Positions 10,591 to 17,384 of a DNA stretch of 35,966 bases are shown here, piece after piece. The stretch comes from Acidobacteriaceae bacterium (GTDB lineage: Bacteria > Acidobacteriota > Terriglobia > Terriglobales > Acidobacteriaceae), in the NCBI GenBank assembly GCA_003139095.1, contig PLHW01000025.1:26421-62386 (forward strand), written 5' to 3'. The position numbers and the translations under genes were made by a program. Each line of letters starts with the position of its first letter. Within the stretch, counting starts at the first letter, position 1. Under the pieces are notes generated by a model that had not been told where the DNA came from, did not search any database, and saw only the letters and a program-made list of their open reading frames with translations.

Positions 10591-10977
10591 TCACTCCTTC
10601 TTATGTTTCTTCGACGAACTGTCCCGCTTCGATTTCTCTTCCCTTGATTTCTGCTCCCCTGATTTCTGTTCTGATGATTTCTGCTCGGACGATTTCTGTT
10701 CCGGCTTCTCTTCCTTCTTGCTCGCCTTCGACGCCTCGCTGGCGTCCTTCGTGGAACTTTCCCCCTCGGACGACGACGAAGCCGGCGCCCCGTGTCCCTT
10801 CTTGCCGTAGTCGGTCACGTACCAGCCCGAGCCCTTGAACTGCACGGACGAGGTCGAGATCAGCTTTTCCAGCGGCCCCCCGCACTCGGGGCACTTCTTG
10901 AGCGGCGCAGCGGAAAACGATTGGATTTTTTCAAACCGGTGTTTGCACTTTTTGCATTGGTATTCGTAGAGAGGCAT
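10591..10977 (-). CDS. FmdB-family zinc ribbon protein with Lys/Ser/Glu repeat tail
   Basis: A 128-residue protein. Residues 1-45 form the FmdB-type putative regulatory zinc ribbon (MPLYEYQCKKCKHRFEKIQ, then KKCPECGGP), with two CxxC pairs that should bind zinc. Residues 46-128 are a low-complexity Ser/Lys/Glu tail that includes a 5-residue repeat of EQKSS type, encoded by five 15-bp tandem units at 10631-10705. The function of the family is not firmly established; a regulatory role is presumed. A near-consensus promoter ends only about 10 nt before the ATG, which suggests a leaderless or nearly leaderless transcript. Confidence 0.85.
   Translation of the reverse strand: MPLYEYQCKKCKHRFEKIQSFSAAPLKKCPECGGPLEKLISTSSVQFKGSGWYVTDYGKKGHGAPASSSSEGESSTKDASEASKASKKEEKPEQKSSEQKSSEQKSGEQKSREEKSKRDSSSKKHKKE
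10631..10705. repeat. 15-bp tandem repeat inside the FmdB-type gene, 5 copies
   Basis: Five in-frame units beginning GATTTCT (10631, 10646, 10661, 10676, 10691) encode the EQKSS-like repeats of the C-terminal tail. The first 7 bases of the unit are invariant, while the last 8 vary. Confidence 0.85.
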
Positions 10978-10987
10978 GTGTCAGGAA

Positions 10988-11016
10988 ATTCTAGAGATTG
11001 AATCCGGCGCCGTCAA
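10988..11016 (-). promoter_or_regulatory. Sigma-70-type promoter of the FmdB-type gene
   Basis: On the minus strand TTGACG (11016-11011), a 17-nt spacer, and TAGAAT (10993-10988) match the consensus at 10 of 12 positions with ideal spacing. The start codon is only 10 nt beyond the -10 element, so the expected leader is at most a few nucleotides long. Confidence 0.65.
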
Positions 11017-11087
11017 TTTCGCCAGGCGCCAAAAGAAGGGAAGGGGACCGATTATCGTAGCGCCGGCGTCTCGCCCCGCCTCTTCCA

Positions 11088-12674
11088 TCACCGCTTCAGC
11101 AGATCCACTGGCTCGCGCACATCCACCACGCGAAAATATCCCGCCAGCGCCGGATATTTCTTCGCCACCGCCTCATACATCGCATACGCCACATTGCGAT
11201 ATGATGCGTGTCCCGCCGGCGTAGTCCGCAACTCCGAGATATACACCGCCTCGGCAAAATCCATCTTGAACAGCGTCCGCTTGCGGAACGCCAGTGGAAT
11301 CGCATACTGCGCATTCTCCCGCGCCTCCGCACCTCCCGCCCCGCAAAGCTTCTCCACCGCCGCCGCCGCTCTTTCCATCGCGCCCGAGTACTCCCCGCCA
11401 ACGCCCGCAAGCTCGATCTCCGGCGGCGCGTCATATCCGTGCGCCGTCGTGAAGTCCTGCATGATCTGCACGCATCGCCGGTGCCGGTGCATGTCGCGAA
11501 ACCCGCCAATGTCCATCAAAATGTCAAACCGAGACTGCTGCCCCGAACAAAATGCCCGCGGCAGTTCATCGTGCTTCCCCCGGTGCCGCAGCCCGAGATC
11601 GATAATTTCCCGCCGCCGTGCCTCGCCCGCCGCCTCAGCCGCCGCGCGAATCTGCCGGTATGAATAATGACAATTCCCGTAAACAAGAGTCGTCGCCAGC
11701 TCAATCTCCAGCGGTTCGCCCTCCAGCAAATCCACCAAAGGCGCCGGCTCAATCGCCGCCCCTCGCATCAACTCAGCGGCCGCCTGTCCCAGTTCGCGTC
11801 GCGACTCGATCTCGTACGCGTTCGGATCCGCATACTTCACCAGCGTCGGCGCCACTCGCACCTCGCGCAGAAGTTCGCGTCGCGCGCGCTCCGCCAGTTC
11901 CGGCGAAACCTCGCCAATCGCCCCCACCAGCGCTTCCAGCGATTCTTCATTCGCGTTGTACGCCGGCGAAGTCGCCGCCCGTTTCAGCAGCGCCCCCAGT
12001 TCGCGCACCTCCCGATGCGGTTGCGCCAGCAAATGCCCGACTTGCGTTTCCAGCGTCCGCGCGTTCACGATCTCGCCGAGCGATGTGTTCGTCGCCAGCG
12101 GCAGCAGGTAGCGCGAAATGTCGAACGCGCGCGCGCGCAGCGTTCGCTCGTAAGCGTCCGGCTTCATCTCCGCCGGCCGCGGCGTAATGCTCGCCAGATA
12201 CTCAAATGCCCGTTGCGAAATGTTTTCGTACGTGGCAAAAAGAAATTCAATCGCCTCCGAATAGAGCGCCCGCGCCGCCGCGCCCTCCGCGCCAAAATCC
12301 GGCGTGTAGTAGCCGCTCTTTTTAAAGTCCTGATAGCGCGTCGATCGCTCCTGCCCATCCCACCGCTGCTCGTCCGCCACCACAATCGCCGCCAGAATCG
12401 ACAGCCGCTCGATCGCCAGCGCAATGTGCGCCAGGTCGGCGATCGACCGGTGTCCATACTGAAAATAAAAAGTGTTGAGAAATTTCTCCGCCTTCTGCGC
12501 CGTAATTTCTTTCAGCGACTGCTTCATCGACAGCGCCGACCGCGAATACTTGGCCATGGCGTACGCCTGGATCTCCGGCTCCGCGCCATACACGGCAAAC
12601 ACCTCAACCGACGCTCCATTTGGCCCCGCGGAAGCCGCCGGCTTCGCTTGCTCCGTCAAAGTGACTTCAGACAT
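11088..12674 (-). CDS. Double-length ThyX-like (flavin-dependent thymidylate synthase-like) protein
   Basis: A 528-residue protein made of two ThyX-like halves. Classical ThyX is about 220-300 residues and makes dTMP from dUMP with FAD, NADPH and methylenetetrahydrofolate; its signature is RHRxxSxNExSxRY. In the N-terminal half the aligned segment is DEQRWDGQERSTRY (101-114), which keeps the E-S-R-Y end but has lost RHR. In the C-terminal half it is RHRRCVQIMQDF (397-408), which keeps RHR but has lost the rest. Other ThyX-like traits include GHRSIADLAH (74-83) and NARTLETQVGHLLAQ (204-218). Thymidylate synthase activity is plausible but unproven; another flavin or nucleotide function is possible. 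It lies downstream of motB on the same strand but seems to have its own promoter. The ATG at 12674 lacks a Shine-Dalgarno sequence. Confidence 0.8.
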   Translation of the reverse strand: MSEVTLTEQAKPAASAGPNGASVEVFAVYGAEPEIQAYAMAKYSRSALSMKQSLKEITAQKAEKFLNTFYFQYGHRSIADLAHIALAIERLSILAAIVVADEQRWDGQERSTRYQDFKKSGYYTPDFGAEGAAARALYSEAIEFLFATYENISQRAFEYLASITPRPAEMKPDAYERTLRARAFDISRYLLPLATNTSLGEIVNARTLETQVGHLLAQPHREVRELGALLKRAATSPAYNANEESLEALVGAIGEVSPELAERARRELLREVRVAPTLVKYADPNAYEIESRRELGQAAAELMRGAAIEPAPLVDLLEGEPLEIELATTLVYGNCHYSYRQIRAAAEAAGEARRREIIDLGLRHRGKHDELPRAFCSGQQSRFDILMDIGGFRDMHRHRRCVQIMQDFTTAHGYDAPPEIELAGVGGEYSGAMERAAAAVEKLCGAGGAEARENAQYAIPLAFRKRTLFKMDFAEAVYISELRTTPAGHASYRNVAYAMYEAVAKKYPALAGYFRVVDVREPVDLLKR

Positions 12675-12688
12675 AAGAGTGAAGAAAT

Positions 12689-12715
12689 CTTATATGCGCC
12701 AACGGCGCAGCGCAA
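12689..12715 (-). promoter_or_regulatory. Candidate promoter of the ThyX-like gene with internal palindrome
   Basis: On the minus strand TTGCGC (12715-12710), a 15-nt spacer, and TATAAG (12694-12689) form a moderate sigma-70 match. The spacer contains the perfect inverted repeat GCGCC-GTT-GGCGC (12697-12709), which could be an operator or, alternatively, the stem of a motB terminator. The expected leader before the ATG is about 8 nt. Confidence 0.35.
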
Positions 12716-12783
12716 TTTGTTCTCTTGTTCTTCCCTCAGGGCGCGCAGGCTGCACAAATGTTCGGCGCGTTGCCACGCGACGT

Positions 12784-13794
12784 TCACTGATGCGCGGGTG
12801 AAGGTTTGGTCAATCGAACGTCGGTCGGCGTGATCGGAAGCTTGGGGCCGGTAACCGGTGGCGCCGCGCCTTGCGGCTTGGTCGCCGGCGGTGTAGCGAT
12901 GCGCGGCGCAGCAGCCTGCGAAGTCGCACTCTGCGCCCCCGCACCCCCTGCTTTCGCCGAGCGGCCCACTTCGGCCGGCGCACTCGCAACCGCCGCACTT
13001 TGTTCCGGCGCCTCCTCGCGCAAAATCACCAGATCCACCCGCCGGTTCAGCGCCCGCCCCTCCGCGCTCCCGTTCGACGCCACCGGATGATATTCGGCAA
13101 ATCCCGCCGCGCTCAATCGATCCGGGTTGTATCCATTTCGCACAATCAGCAGCCGCACAATTTCCGTCGCTCGCGCCGCCGACAGCTCCCAGTTCGAAGA
13201 AAACTGAGCATTGTGAATCGGCACATTATCCGTATGCCCTTCGATGCGCACTCTGCAATCGCGCTTCCGCAGCAGCCCTGCCAGATGGTCGAATGTCGCC
13301 TGCGACGTCGATTTCATCTGCGCCGATCCGCTCTCGAAAAATCCCGCCTCCCGCAAGCTGATCACCAGGCCATCCGGCACCCGCCGCATCGCAATCGCTT
13401 TGCTCTTGATCTCCGCCTCCAGCGTGTTCTCCAGTTCGCTCTCCAACTGCGCCAGGTCGCCATTCTCCGCCCCTGTCCCCAGCGTTCCCCCGGGGTGCGA
13501 CGATACCCGGCCCACGCTTCCGGTCCGCTCCACGCTTTCGACCGCTTGCACCGTGCTGAACGGCATCGGATCGGCCATGTTCATCGGCACTTTCGTAGTC
13601 GATGCCGGGAACACTCCCATTTCCTGAAATGCCACCTGAATCGCCAGCGCCAGTTTGCCTACTTTTCTCTTGTCCACCTGCGAGGAGGCATACAGCACCA
13701 CAAAAAACGCGAACAGCAGCGTAATAAAGTCGGCATAGGAAACCAGCCAGCGATCGGGATTTACATGCCGGACGCGTTTGCGGCGGCGGCTCAT
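12784..13794 (-). CDS. motB: Flagellar stator protein MotB
   Basis: A 336-residue stator subunit that anchors the MotA/MotB proton channel to peptidoglycan. A basic N terminus precedes a single membrane segment (about 16-38) with the conserved proton-carrying aspartate in SYADF (D22). The linker is followed by the OmpA/MotB peptidoglycan-binding domain with GHTDN (186-190) and NWELSAARA (201-209). The last 75 or so residues are an Ala/Pro-rich low-complexity extension beyond the normal end of MotB. Its ATG overlaps the motA stop by 4 nt, so the two are translationally coupled. Confidence 0.96.
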   Translation of the reverse strand: MSRRRKRVRHVNPDRWLVSYADFITLLFAFFVVLYASSQVDKRKVGKLALAIQVAFQEMGVFPASTTKVPMNMADPMPFSTVQAVESVERTGSVGRVSSHPGGTLGTGAENGDLAQLESELENTLEAEIKSKAIAMRRVPDGLVISLREAGFFESGSAQMKSTSQATFDHLAGLLRKRDCRVRIEGHTDNVPIHNAQFSSNWELSAARATEIVRLLIVRNGYNPDRLSAAGFAEYHPVASNGSAEGRALNRRVDLVILREEAPEQSAAVASAPAEVGRSAKAGGAGAQSATSQAAAPRIATPPATKPQGAAPPVTGPKLPITPTDVRLTKPSPAHQ

Positions 13795-14573
13795 GCGCTC
13801 GAACTTCCCGCTTCGGCCGGCGATGTGTGCGCGTGCGTCAGAAACCCCAGCAGGGTTGCCTCCAGCATCCGCGGGTTCATCCCTTCCAGAATCGATATCA
13901 CTCCCTCCAGCGTCATCTCCCGAAGGATCTGCTCTTCGCGAATCCGAATCCTCAGCTTCCCCGCAATCGGCAGAAAAAATATGTTCGCCAGCCCCACCCC
14001 ATAGATTGTCGCCACGAAAGCAACCGCAATGCCCTTGCCCACTTCATCGATCTTGTCCAGATGCTGCATCACTTGAATCAGTCCCAATATCGCGCCAATT
14101 ATCCCGATCGTCGGCGAGAATCCGCCCGCCGATTCGAACAGTTGCGGAATCTGCTCTTCCTGCTCCTCTTTATTATCGAGTTCCAGTTCCATGATCTTCC
14201 GCAGTTCCTGCGATTCCGTCCCGTCCACCGCCAGCATCAAAGCGCGCCGCAAGAATGGCTCCTGAATGCCCTCGATCTCTTTGTCGAGCGAGATGATTCC
14301 TTCCCGCCGCGCCTGATTCGCATAGCGGACCAGTACCGTAATCCGCGACTGCGCATTCTGCGCTGGCTCCACAAAAACATGCACCAGTCTTTTCATCCCC
14401 GCGATCGCCACCGCCAGAGGATATTGAATCAGCACCGCTCCCGCCGTCCCCCCAAACACGATCATGGCCGCCGTCGGCTGCAGGATTTGGCTCAAATTCC
14501 CGCCTTCCAGCATTAAGCCCAGCAGCACTCCGCCCAGAGCCAGCACCAGCCCGCCAAGGGTCGCCTTATCCAT
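13791..14573 (-). CDS. motA: Flagellar stator protein MotA
   Basis: A 260-residue proton-channel subunit that couples ion flow to torque on the rotor. There are four hydrophobic segments (about 5-22, 34-52, 152-170, 182-203). The cytoplasmic loop has the charged ARREGIISLDKEIEG stretch (88-102), and the conserved prolines lie in SPTIGIIG (153-160) and the loop beyond. It begins 8 nt after the flbD stop and ends in a 4-nt overlap with motB, which defines a flbD-motA-motB operon. The ATG at 14573 follows an AGTAGGAA-like ribosome-binding site inside the end of flbD. Confidence 0.96.
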   Translation of the reverse strand: MDKATLGGLVLALGGVLLGLMLEGGNLSQILQPTAAMIVFGGTAGAVLIQYPLAVAIAGMKRLVHVFVEPAQNAQSRITVLVRYANQARREGIISLDKEIEGIQEPFLRRALMLAVDGTESQELRKIMELELDNKEEQEEQIPQLFESAGGFSPTIGIIGAILGLIQVMQHLDKIDEVGKGIAVAFVATIYGVGLANIFFLPIAGKLRIRIREEQILREMTLEGVISILEGMNPRMLEATLLGFLTHAHTSPAEAGSSSA

Positions 14574-14581
14574 GCCGATTC

Positions 14582-14836
14582 CTACTTCTCCTCAGCTTCA
14601 TTGTTATGAACCGGCGGCAACAGCGCGGCCCGGTTGTCCCACCACAGCATGATTCCCTGCATCACCTGCCGCCGAAAGTTGACCACGCGTTCCAGCACTT
14701 CCTGCGCGCTCTCCAGTACCACAATCTTTTCCCCGTTCACCAGCGTGATCACCGTATCCGGCGCCTGCTCCACAAACTTGATGAGATCGGAGTTCACTGC
14801 CAACGGATGGTTATTAAGACGAGTCAGTTGAATCAT
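14582..14836 (-). CDS. flbD: FlbD/SwrD-family flagellar protein
   Basis: An 84-residue protein of the FlbD family that commonly precedes motA and is needed for full stator power in Bacillus (SwrD). The N-terminal family region is clear: MIQLTRLNNHPLAVNSDLI, then IEQAPDT-like (here VEQAPDTVITLVNGEK) and ESAQEVLERVVNFRR. An extra 20 or so residues at the C terminus (NRAALLPPVHNNEAEEK) go beyond the usual length. It is the first gene of the stator operon. Its promoter was not identified. Confidence 0.9.
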   Translation of the reverse strand: MIQLTRLNNHPLAVNSDLIKFVEQAPDTVITLVNGEKIVVLESAQEVLERVVNFRRQVMQGIMLWWDNRAALLPPVHNNEAEEK

Positions 14837-14940
14837 GCATTCGCTCCACGTCCAAACGCGCCTGCGCGCAATAAGGCTTCATCTTTAAAAATCGGCGGAT
14901 TATCGCCCAGGCGGAGAAACGCGGGCCCAGATTCAGTTAC

Positions 14941-14966
14941 CGAGGGACCATCACCGATGGTCCTCG
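14941..14966. promoter_or_regulatory. Palindrome upstream of the fliC promoter
   Basis: GGACCATC (14945-14952), ACC, GATGGTCC (14956-14963) is a perfect 8-bp inverted repeat, extended by CGAG/CTCG on the outside with one bulged base. It ends about 10 bp before the fliC -35 element and lies in the divergent flbD-fliC region, so it may be an operator for either side. No T run follows it. Confidence 0.4.
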
Positions 14967-14972
14967 CCAACA

Positions 14973-14999
14973 TAAAGGTATGGCATCACACGCCGATCA
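14973..14999 (+). promoter_or_regulatory. Sigma-28 (FliA) promoter of fliC
   Basis: TAAAGGTA (14973-14980), an 11-nt spacer, and GCCGATCA (14992-14999) match the FliA consensus TAAAGTTT-N11-GCCGATAA closely. Transcription should start near 15006, giving a leader of about 100 nt. The promoter is enclosed by the inverted repeat CATAAAGGT (14971-14979) and ACCTTTATG (14999-15007). Confidence 0.88.
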
Positions 15000-15104
15000 C
15001 CTTTATGAGTCACAAGGTTCCGCAGCACAAGGGGAACGAGCTCCGGGAAGGTTTCGGGGGCGGATCCAGTAACGGAACCAACCTACACCAAAAGGAGCAT
15101 TTCA

Positions 15105-17090
15105 ATGGCACTCACGATTCTGAACAATATTGCTGCTCTGGCTGCCGAAAATCAGCTGAACATCACGAGCAGTAATCTCAATTCCACTCTCGAACAGTTG
15201 TCCTCAGGATCGCGCATCAACAGCGGCGCGGATGATCCTGCCGGACTGGCCATCGCCAACGGCTTGGCCGCCAATATCGCCGCGCTGACCCAGTCGGCCA
15301 GCAATGCGACGGACGGAGTCGGTGAGTTGCAGGTCGCTGACGGCGCCCTCTCCCAGGTCACCACCTTACTCGATCGCGCCGTCACGCTGGCCACCGAGTC
15401 GGCCACGGGCACGGTTTCGGATTCGCAGCGCACCGCGCTGGACGCCGAATATCAGTCGATTAAATCGGAAATCAACAGCATCGGATCGACCACCAACTTT
15501 AACGGCGGCCAGGTCTTCACCGCCAATACTCTCAACGTCTACTTGAGTGATGGCAGCAGTTCCGGCAGCAGCACCATCGGCGTCACCACCGGATTGTTGT
15601 CAGCCAGCGGCCTCAATTTAGGAGGAGCCGTTGCCGCTACCGGCACGCTCGGCCAGACTGCGGGCTCCGCCGCCGTCGCTGCCACCGATACCTTGACCGG
15701 CGCCAACTTTACCCAGGGCGTCGCCGCTCACGGCACTCTTACTTTCACCGGCAACGCCGCCGCCAGTGATGCGATCACGGTTGGCACCACCCACTATACC
15801 TTCGTTACCACTCTCAGCGGAGCGGCCAACGAGGTTCTGATCGGGGGCACGACCGCGCAATCCATCCTCAATTTGCAGGCTGCCATCAACGCCGCACCCG
15901 GCGGCGCTGGAGTCGCTTATGGCGCGGGCACCGTTGCCAATGCCAGCGCTTACGGTTCGGCAGTCACCGCCACCACTCTTACTGTCTCCGCCAACGTTAA
16001 CGGAGTTGCCGGAAACTCGATCGCTACCACCGCCGCAGGCGGAGGCAATGAAACTTTCGGCGCGGCAGATCTGGCCGGCGGCGTTGCCGGCGCAACCGTC
16101 TCCATTGGCAGCCAGACCTACACCTTCGTCAGCGCTCTCAGCCATACCCAGACGGCCAATGAAGTGGTCTCCTCCAGTGAAGCCACCGGCCTCGTCAACC
16201 TCGTCTCCGCGGTCAATGGGACGGGCGGAACCGGATACAGCGCCAACACGACCGCCAATTCCCAGGTCACCGCCGGCACCTCCAGCGGCACAGCCGTTAT
16301 CTTCACCGCCGATACCGCGGGCACCAGTGGCAATTTCATCACCACCGCGGTCAGCGGCGCGTTAACGGGCGTGTTCTCAAGTGTCGATTTCACGGGCGGC
16401 ACGGCCGCCGGCACCGCTCCTTCGGCGGTGGCGGGCGATACCGTAACCGTCGGCGCTCAAACCTACCAGTTCGTCTCTTCCCTGGGCACGCCTGCGGCAA
16501 ATGCAGTGCAGGTCCTGGTCGCGCCAACCGAAGAAGGCAGCTTGCAGAACCTGGCAAACGCCATCAACGGCGGCAGCGGCGCCGGCATCAACTATGTCTT
16601 TGGAACCGGTGCCACGGCCAATACCTCGGCTACGGCAACCGCCGGACTAAGTTCAGGAGGTCTGGGCACCCTCGCCCTCACCGCTACCGCCAAGGGCACG
16701 GTCGGCAACAGCATTGCCTTGGCCACCACCGGTTCGGGAGCCAATACCTTCTCCAGTGCATTTCTGGCGGGGGGCACGGCCGGATCGATTAACGATCTAT
16801 TAACCCAGTCCGACGCGACGACTGCTCTGGGGCTCATCAACGACGCGGTTGCCACCGTTGCTGCCCTCCGCGGCAATATCGGTGCCACCGTCAACCGCCT
16901 CCAAAGCGCTTCCAACGTCATCACCAACCAGACGCAGAACCTCACCGCTGCCGAGAACGATGTGACCGCCGCCGACATTCCGAACGCGGTTGCCAACCTC
17001 TCTCAATACTCCATTCTGGAACAGACCGGCATCTCCGCTCTCGCCCAGGCCAACCAGCAACAGCAGTTGATTCTCAAACTGTTGCAGTAA
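15105..17090 (+). CDS. fliC: Flagellin
   Basis: A 661-residue filament subunit. The conserved D0/D1 N terminus (about 1-165) contains LSSGSRINSGADDPAGLAIA, and the C-terminal D1/D0 part (about 561-661) ends in ANQQQQLILKLLQ. The central surface-exposed region is unusually long and contains three related units of about 105-120 residues (about 210-328, 329-434, 445-560), each with a YTFV-type strand, an AIN or AVN stretch and a GNSI/GNFI motif. Translation starts at the ATG at 15105, 7 nt after the Shine-Dalgarno AAAGGAG. It is controlled by its own sigma-28 promoter and followed by a GC-rich hairpin. No cysteine is present, as is usual for flagellins. Confidence 0.97.
   Translation: MALTILNNIAALAAENQLNITSSNLNSTLEQLSSGSRINSGADDPAGLAIANGLAANIAALTQSASNATDGVGELQVADGALSQVTTLLDRAVTLATESATGTVSDSQRTALDAEYQSIKSEINSIGSTTNFNGGQVFTANTLNVYLSDGSSSGSSTIGVTTGLLSASGLNLGGAVAATGTLGQTAGSAAVAATDTLTGANFTQGVAAHGTLTFTGNAAASDAITVGTTHYTFVTTLSGAANEVLIGGTTAQSILNLQAAINAAPGGAGVAYGAGTVANASAYGSAVTATTLTVSANVNGVAGNSIATTAAGGGNETFGAADLAGGVAGATVSIGSQTYTFVSALSHTQTANEVVSSSEATGLVNLVSAVNGTGGTGYSANTTANSQVTAGTSSGTAVIFTADTAGTSGNFITTAVSGALTGVFSSVDFTGGTAAGTAPSAVAGDTVTVGAQTYQFVSSLGTPAANAVQVLVAPTEEGSLQNLANAINGGSGAGINYVFGTGATANTSATATAGLSSGGLGTLALTATAKGTVGNSIALATTGSGANTFSSAFLAGGTAGSINDLLTQSDATTALGLINDAVATVAALRGNIGATVNRLQSASNVITNQTQNLTAAENDVTAADIPNAVANLSQYSILEQTGISALAQANQQQQLILKLLQ
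15732..16784 (+). repeat. Three internal repeats in the flagellin hypervariable region
   Basis: Units at about 15732-16088, 16089-16406 and 16437-16784 are diverged at DNA level but share protein landmarks: [IT]VG or SIG, then xxYxFV, ANEV or ANAV, AIN/AVN with a Gly-rich turn, and GNxI followed by Ala/Thr-rich sequence and GG(V/T)AG. Confidence 0.75.
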
Positions 17091-17105
17091 GCCTTTCAGG
17101 CATAA

Positions 17106-17133
17106 AGGGAGGCGGCCAACCAGCCGCCTCCCT
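17106..17133 (+). terminator. GC-rich hairpin after fliC
   Basis: A perfect 11-bp stem (AGGGAGGCGGC, 17106-17116, and GCCGCCTCCCT, 17123-17133) with a 6-nt loop starts 16 nt after the fliC stop. The T tract is poor, so it may act as a terminator or as a 3' stabiliser of the abundant flagellin mRNA. The rest of the spacer up to fliD (17134-17384) holds only a possible sigma-28 -10-like GCCGATGA at 17267, without a matching -35. Confidence 0.6.
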
Positions 17134-17384
17134 CGTGCCGTTCTAACCGGTCCCGGCAGAAGCCCTCCCGCGCCAACCGATGCGAAGCCTGCCTCGTTCC
17201 GGCTTCGGGAACTCCTACCAGAAGAAAACTCTTTGCTTCGAAACACTTTTTCTGAACCCCAGAATTGCCGATGATTGAGATTCAATTGCATCAAGATCCC
17301 GAGGCGATGATCCGGAGATTAGAAGGCTCATATTAAGACTCCAGTCATCATCAAGCCCGTAGCGAACCGCCAAGGAGATACTTC

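Noticed and set aside
17267-17274. GCCGATGA as a sigma-28 -10 element for fliD
   Set aside because: No TAAA-type -35 at the required distance; the fliD promoter remains unidentified.
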